Below, piece by piece: positions 22,618 to 24,853 of a stretch of 24,853 nt of DNA. Position numbers and translations under genes: made by a program. The DNA is from an uncultured Eubacteriales bacterium (GTDB lineage Bacteria; Bacillota_A; Clostridia; Oscillospirales; CAG-272). The stretch lies in the NCBI GenBank assembly GCA_900555345.1, contig USKS01000003.1, forward strand, positions 1 through 24,853, in the 5' to 3' direction. The notes under the pieces were generated by a model, which saw only the letters and a program-made list of their open reading frames with translations, did not search any database and had not been told where the DNA came from. Every line of letters starts with the position of its first letter. Position 1 is the stretch's first letter.

Positions 22618-23785
22618 TAAAAGATGTACCGGCTGCGGCGCCTGCGCTGCGGCGTGTCCCATAAGTTGCATAACCATGACGCCTGACAAAGACGGATTTC
22701 TGTTTCCTCAGGTCAGCGACTCCTGCCTCGGGTGCGACCGCTGCACGGATGCCTGCCCCGTTATAGGCTTTCGCAAAAAGGCGGCAGAACGTCCGACGGC
22801 GTATGTCGCATATAACAAATGCCGCGACGAGAGAGAGACATCGTCCTCCGGGGGCATATTTGTGCTGATTGCGAAAAAGATCATCTCCGAGGGCGGAGCG
22901 GTGTACGGCGCCGCTGTTTGCGAAAATATGGAGGTGCGTCATGTGCGTGCCTGTACGAATGAAGATATAAAGCGCTTGCAGGGTTCAAAATACGTGCAGA
23001 GTATTGTCAGCCGGGAAATATACGAATCGGTGAAAAAAGACCTTGAGAACGGCAAAAAAGTGCTGTTCAGCGGCACGCCTTGTCAGATTGCCGCAGTGAG
23101 CCGTGCGGTAGGGCAGCGAGAAGGATTTTTCACGGCAAGCTTTATTTGCCACGGTGTGCCGTCTCCGAAGATCTGGGCTGACTACGTTGCCGACAGAGAA
23201 GAGAAGGCAGGCGCGCGTATGACGTCCGCAAGCTTCAGAGACAAGAGCGCGGGTTGGGAGCGTATTTCAATGAAGACCGGATACGACAACGGAACGTTTC
23301 ATGCGGCAACGCTTGACAAGGATTTGTATCTGCGGGCGTTTCTCCGAAATCTGTGTCTGAGAGAAAGCTGTTATGAGTGCATTTTCAAAGGCGACGGCGC
23401 ATATATCGGCACGGATATACTTCTGTCCGACTGGTGGAGCGCCGCAGACGGCGTTCTGCCGGAAAAGCTTGACGGGCGGGGAGTTTCGGCTTTGTATACG
23501 CTGACCGAAAAAGGCAGCGCCTTGTGGGATGCCGTAAGCGGTGACTGCGTTTGGGCGGCAACTGAGTTCGGCAGGGCATCGGGCAACAATTCGTCATATT
23601 TTTCGTCCGCGCATAGACCTTTGGCAAGAGACGGATTTATGTGCGAGTGTACGCCTGCAACGTTTGAAGAAAGCATTAAAAAATACGCCCGCACGCCCCT
23701 TAAAGCAAGGATGCGCGCCTCATTTATCAGATTGGCAAAAAAGCTGAAGATATATCAGCTTTTGAAGAAGCTTTGCGCCAAATGA
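22598..23785 (+). CDS. FrhB-like 4Fe-4S protein (coenzyme F420 hydrogenase/dehydrogenase beta-subunit family)
   Basis: The 395-residue protein has two ferredoxin-type cluster motifs at the N-terminus: Cys10, 13, 16, 20 and Cys43, 46, 49, 53. They are followed by the FrhB/FdhB beta-subunit domain, with SSSGGIF, FSGTPCQIAAV, FICHGVPSPKIW and SDWW. A further Cys group (CLRESCYEC, near 250) may hold another centre. FrhB proteins pass electrons between Fe-S centres, flavin and F420. Relatives in capsule loci are widespread next to pyruvyl transferase genes but their reaction is not established, and clostridia generally do not use F420. A flavin-dependent redox step on a glycan is inference. AGGGGGC precedes the ATG, which overlaps the flippase gene by 20 bases. 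Confidence 0.88.
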   Translation: MQIETLDKRCTGCGACAAACPISCITMTPDKDGFLFPQVSDSCLGCDRCTDACPVIGFRKKAAERPTAYVAYNKCRDERETSSSGGIFVLIAKKIISEGGAVYGAAVCENMEVRHVRACTNEDIKRLQGSKYVQSIVSREIYESVKKDLENGKKVLFSGTPCQIAAVSRAVGQREGFFTASFICHGVPSPKIWADYVADREEKAGARMTSASFRDKSAGWERISMKTGYDNGTFHAATLDKDLYLRAFLRNLCLRESCYECIFKGDGAYIGTDILLSDWWSAADGVLPEKLDGRGVSALYTLTEKGSALWDAVSGDCVWAATEFGRASGNNSSYFSSAHRPLARDGFMCECTPATFEESIKKYARTPLKARMRASFIRLAKKLKIYQLLKKLCAK

Positions 23786-23792
23786 TATAATG

Positions 23793-23811
23793 TTTTGCCC
23801 ATTGAGCAAAA
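23793..23811 (+). terminator. weak hairpin after the exopolysaccharide operon
   Basis: TTTTGC (23793-23798) and GCAAAA (23806-23811) form a short stem seven bases after the FrhB-like gene stop. It has only two GC pairs and no T tract, so it is a doubtful terminator, but it is the only one before the rubredoxin promoter. Confidence 0.3.
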
Positions 23812-23826
23812 AATAGGAAAAAACTG

Positions 23827-23855
23827 TTGCATACCGCGCCGCTCCGTGCTATAAT
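23827..23855 (+). promoter_or_regulatory. sigma-A promoter for the rubredoxin gene
   Basis: TTGCAT (23827-23832) and TATAAT (23850-23855) are 17 bases apart, 51 bases upstream of the rubredoxin ATG. Confidence 0.78.
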
Positions 23856-23906
23856 CTCATCTGTGATTTTAAGAGACGAAGATAGCGAAAGGACAAAGAG
23901 AGAAAA

Positions 23907-24065
23907 ATGAAGTACGAATGCACTGTCTGCGGATATGTTTATGACGAAGAAGAGGGCGATCCCGATAACGGCATTGAGCCGGGCACGGCGTGGGAAGATA
24001 TACCCGACAGCTTCACCTGCCCCATCTGCGGCGTGGAAAAGGCTGATTTCGAGCCGGTTGAGTAA
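23907..24065 (+). CDS. rubredoxin
   Basis: A complete 52-residue rubredoxin, a small cytoplasmic one-electron carrier with a single iron held by four cysteines. The ligands are Cys5 and Cys8 in YECTVCGY and Cys38 and Cys41 in FTCPICGV. The conserved aromatic and acidic core ([20 protein letters not shown]) and the length are standard. In anaerobes it usually feeds oxygen- or peroxide-detoxifying enzymes (rubrerythrin, flavodiiron protein). It has its own promoter and a strong terminator, so it is a single-gene unit rather than part of the exopolysaccharide operon. AAAGGA lies 13 bases before the ATG, somewhat far, with an A/G-rich stretch between. Confidence 0.97.
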   Translation: MKYECTVCGYVYDEEEGDPDNGIEPGTAWEDIPDSFTCPICGVEKADFEPVE

Positions 24066-24077
24066 TACATACAAAAT

Positions 24078-24109
24078 AAAAGGCTGACATATAGTCAGCC
24101 TTTTGTTTT
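24078..24109 (+). terminator. rubredoxin terminator
   Basis: AAAAGGCTGAC (24078-24088) and its exact complement (24094-24104) form an 11-bp stem with a five-base loop, followed by GTTTTT. It begins 12 bases after the stop. Confidence 0.95.
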
Positions 24110-24285
24110 TGCCGTACTTATCCTGCCGCGCGGCGGGCGTGTATTCATAACGGCGGACAGATACCGTGCGCGGGCGACTGCGGCGGCGCCCGTCGGCATC
24201 TGATCTATCGCGCGGCGCAGCGGCAGACACATATCGGAGAGCGGTCAGACGTCTACCGGGAGCGGTGCGTTTGCGCATTACGGGA

Positions 24286-24322
24286 AAAATACCCGTGCAG
24301 GGCAGCCCCGCACGGGTATTTT
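24286..24322 (-). terminator. terminator of the flotillin-like gene
   Basis: AAAATACCCGTGC (24286-24298) pairs perfectly with 24310-24322 around an 11-base loop. On the minus strand it begins seven bases after the stop codon and ends in TTTTT. The 180 bases between here and the rubredoxin terminator are GC-rich with no supported feature. Confidence 0.85.
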
Positions 24323-24329
24323 GTTGTAT

Positions 24330-24853
24330 TTATGCTTCGGCGTCCGCTGCGGCGTCTGCCTTTGCCGACGTGTCGGCGGTGTCTGTTTTCTTGCCGAGTA
24401 TTTCGGGAAGCTGCATACCTGCCATGGAGAATACCTCTTCAAGAGGAGGGACGGATTTCATCATGCCCGAGAGAAAGTTCGCGGTGGCGTTCTTGCCGTC
24501 CGCACCCTGACCGTTATCCCAGACGGTGACCTTGTCGATCTTGATGTTCTTGATAGCGTCTACCTGAACCCTCATAAGATCTTCAAGCTTATCCGCAATC
24601 AGCAGCTTCAGCGCGGCTTCCGCGTCTCCGCCGGCGCTCTTGACTATCTCCGCAAAACCTGCGGCCTGCTTTTTCAGAATTTCCTCAGCGCCGCGCGCTT
24701 CGGCAGCCATCTTTGCGTATATTGCGTCCGCTTCACCCTGTGCCTTGCGGCGGGTCTGCTCTGCCTCTGCCTCGGCTTCAAGCTCCATCTGGCGCTTCTT
24801 TGCCTCGGTGCGCACGATTATGTCGGCTTCAAGCGTTGCCTGCTCCTTGGAGC
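24330..24853 (-). CDS. flotillin-like (SPFH) protein, C-terminal part
   Basis: The minus-strand frame is open to the window edge, so the N-terminal SPFH domain is missing here. The visible 173 residues begin SKEQATLEADIIVRTEAKKR and continue with Glu/Ala-rich coiled coil (ELEAEAEAEQTRRKAQGEAD), which is the hallmark of flotillins. Then come ALKLLIADKLEDLMRVQVDAI and IDKVTVWDNGQG, the conserved post-coil segment, and a short Ala/Asp tail. Flotillins are membrane-associated scaffold proteins that organise ordered membrane microdomains; FloT (YuaG) of Bacillus subtilis is the studied case. A terminator follows directly, so this is the last gene of its transcript. Assignment is firm from the coiled coil and the VWDNG motif. 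Confidence 0.92.
   Translation of the reverse strand, partial: SKEQATLEADIIVRTEAKKRQMELEAEAEAEQTRRKAQGEADAIYAKMAAEARGAEEILKKQAAGFAEIVKSAGGDAEAALKLLIADKLEDLMRVQVDAIKNIKIDKVTVWDNGQGADGKNATANFLSGMMKSVPPLEEVFSMAGMQLPEILGKKTDTADTSAKADAAADAEA

Noticed and set aside
24105..24285. Arg-rich minus-strand frame and possible RNA gene
   Set aside because: No start signal, no recognisable protein and no tRNA or known RNA fold; the composition simply reflects GC-rich intergenic DNA.

Overview
The window looks like chromosomal DNA from a Gram-positive, spore-forming member of the Clostridia, probably an Oscillospirales/Ruminococcaceae-like gut anaerobe. The evidence is a cotJ spore-coat operon, consensus sigma-A promoters with 17-bp spacers, strong AGGAGG ribosome sites, lipoproteins with Clostridia-style lipoboxes, a zinc-ribbon membrane protein, rubredoxin and a cohesin-type surface protein. 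The species assignment is inference; no rRNA gene is present.

Layout. (1) 1-1095: the right-hand end of a prophage or phage remnant, with a partial gene, a holin and an N-acetylmuramoyl-L-alanine amidase, ending in a strong hairpin. (2) 1106-2004, minus strand: the operon cotJA-cotJB-cotJC. CotJC is cut off after about 32 recognisable codons, exactly where the phage DNA begins. CotJA carries an unusual Gly-Cys tandem-repeat N-terminal extension. (3) 2111-4441: a zinc-ribbon, single-span membrane protein with an Asp/Asn/Trp/Tyr repeat tail. (4) 4459-7731: an ABC exporter (ATPase plus two ABC-2 type permeases). (5) 7732-8047: non-coding DNA with 43-bp tandem repeats. (6) 8048-11084: a lipoprotein on the minus strand, then divergently RNase HI, a second lipoprotein and a DUF1015 protein. 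(7) 11420-16146: a 1,533-residue secreted multidomain protein (cohesin-like domains, CxxC modules, beta-helix) behind a consensus promoter. (8) 16166-23785: an exopolysaccharide locus with two GT4 glycosyltransferases, a Wzy-like polymerase, a polysaccharide pyruvyl transferase family protein, a Wzx-like flippase and an FrhB-type Fe-S protein. (9) 23827-24104: a monocistronic rubredoxin gene. (10) 24330-end, minus strand: the C-terminal part of a flotillin-like protein.

The most interesting point is the phage/cotJC junction. Sporulation genes split by excisable prophage-like elements are known (sigK with skin, spsM with SP-beta). Here the phage lysis module directly abuts a truncated manganese-catalase-type coat gene, so a developmentally excised element that restores cotJC in the mother cell is a plausible hypothesis. 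The other half of cotJC and the recombinase would lie to the left of the window, so this cannot be decided here. The exopolysaccharide genes, cohesin protein, exporter and lipoproteins together make this a cell-surface region.
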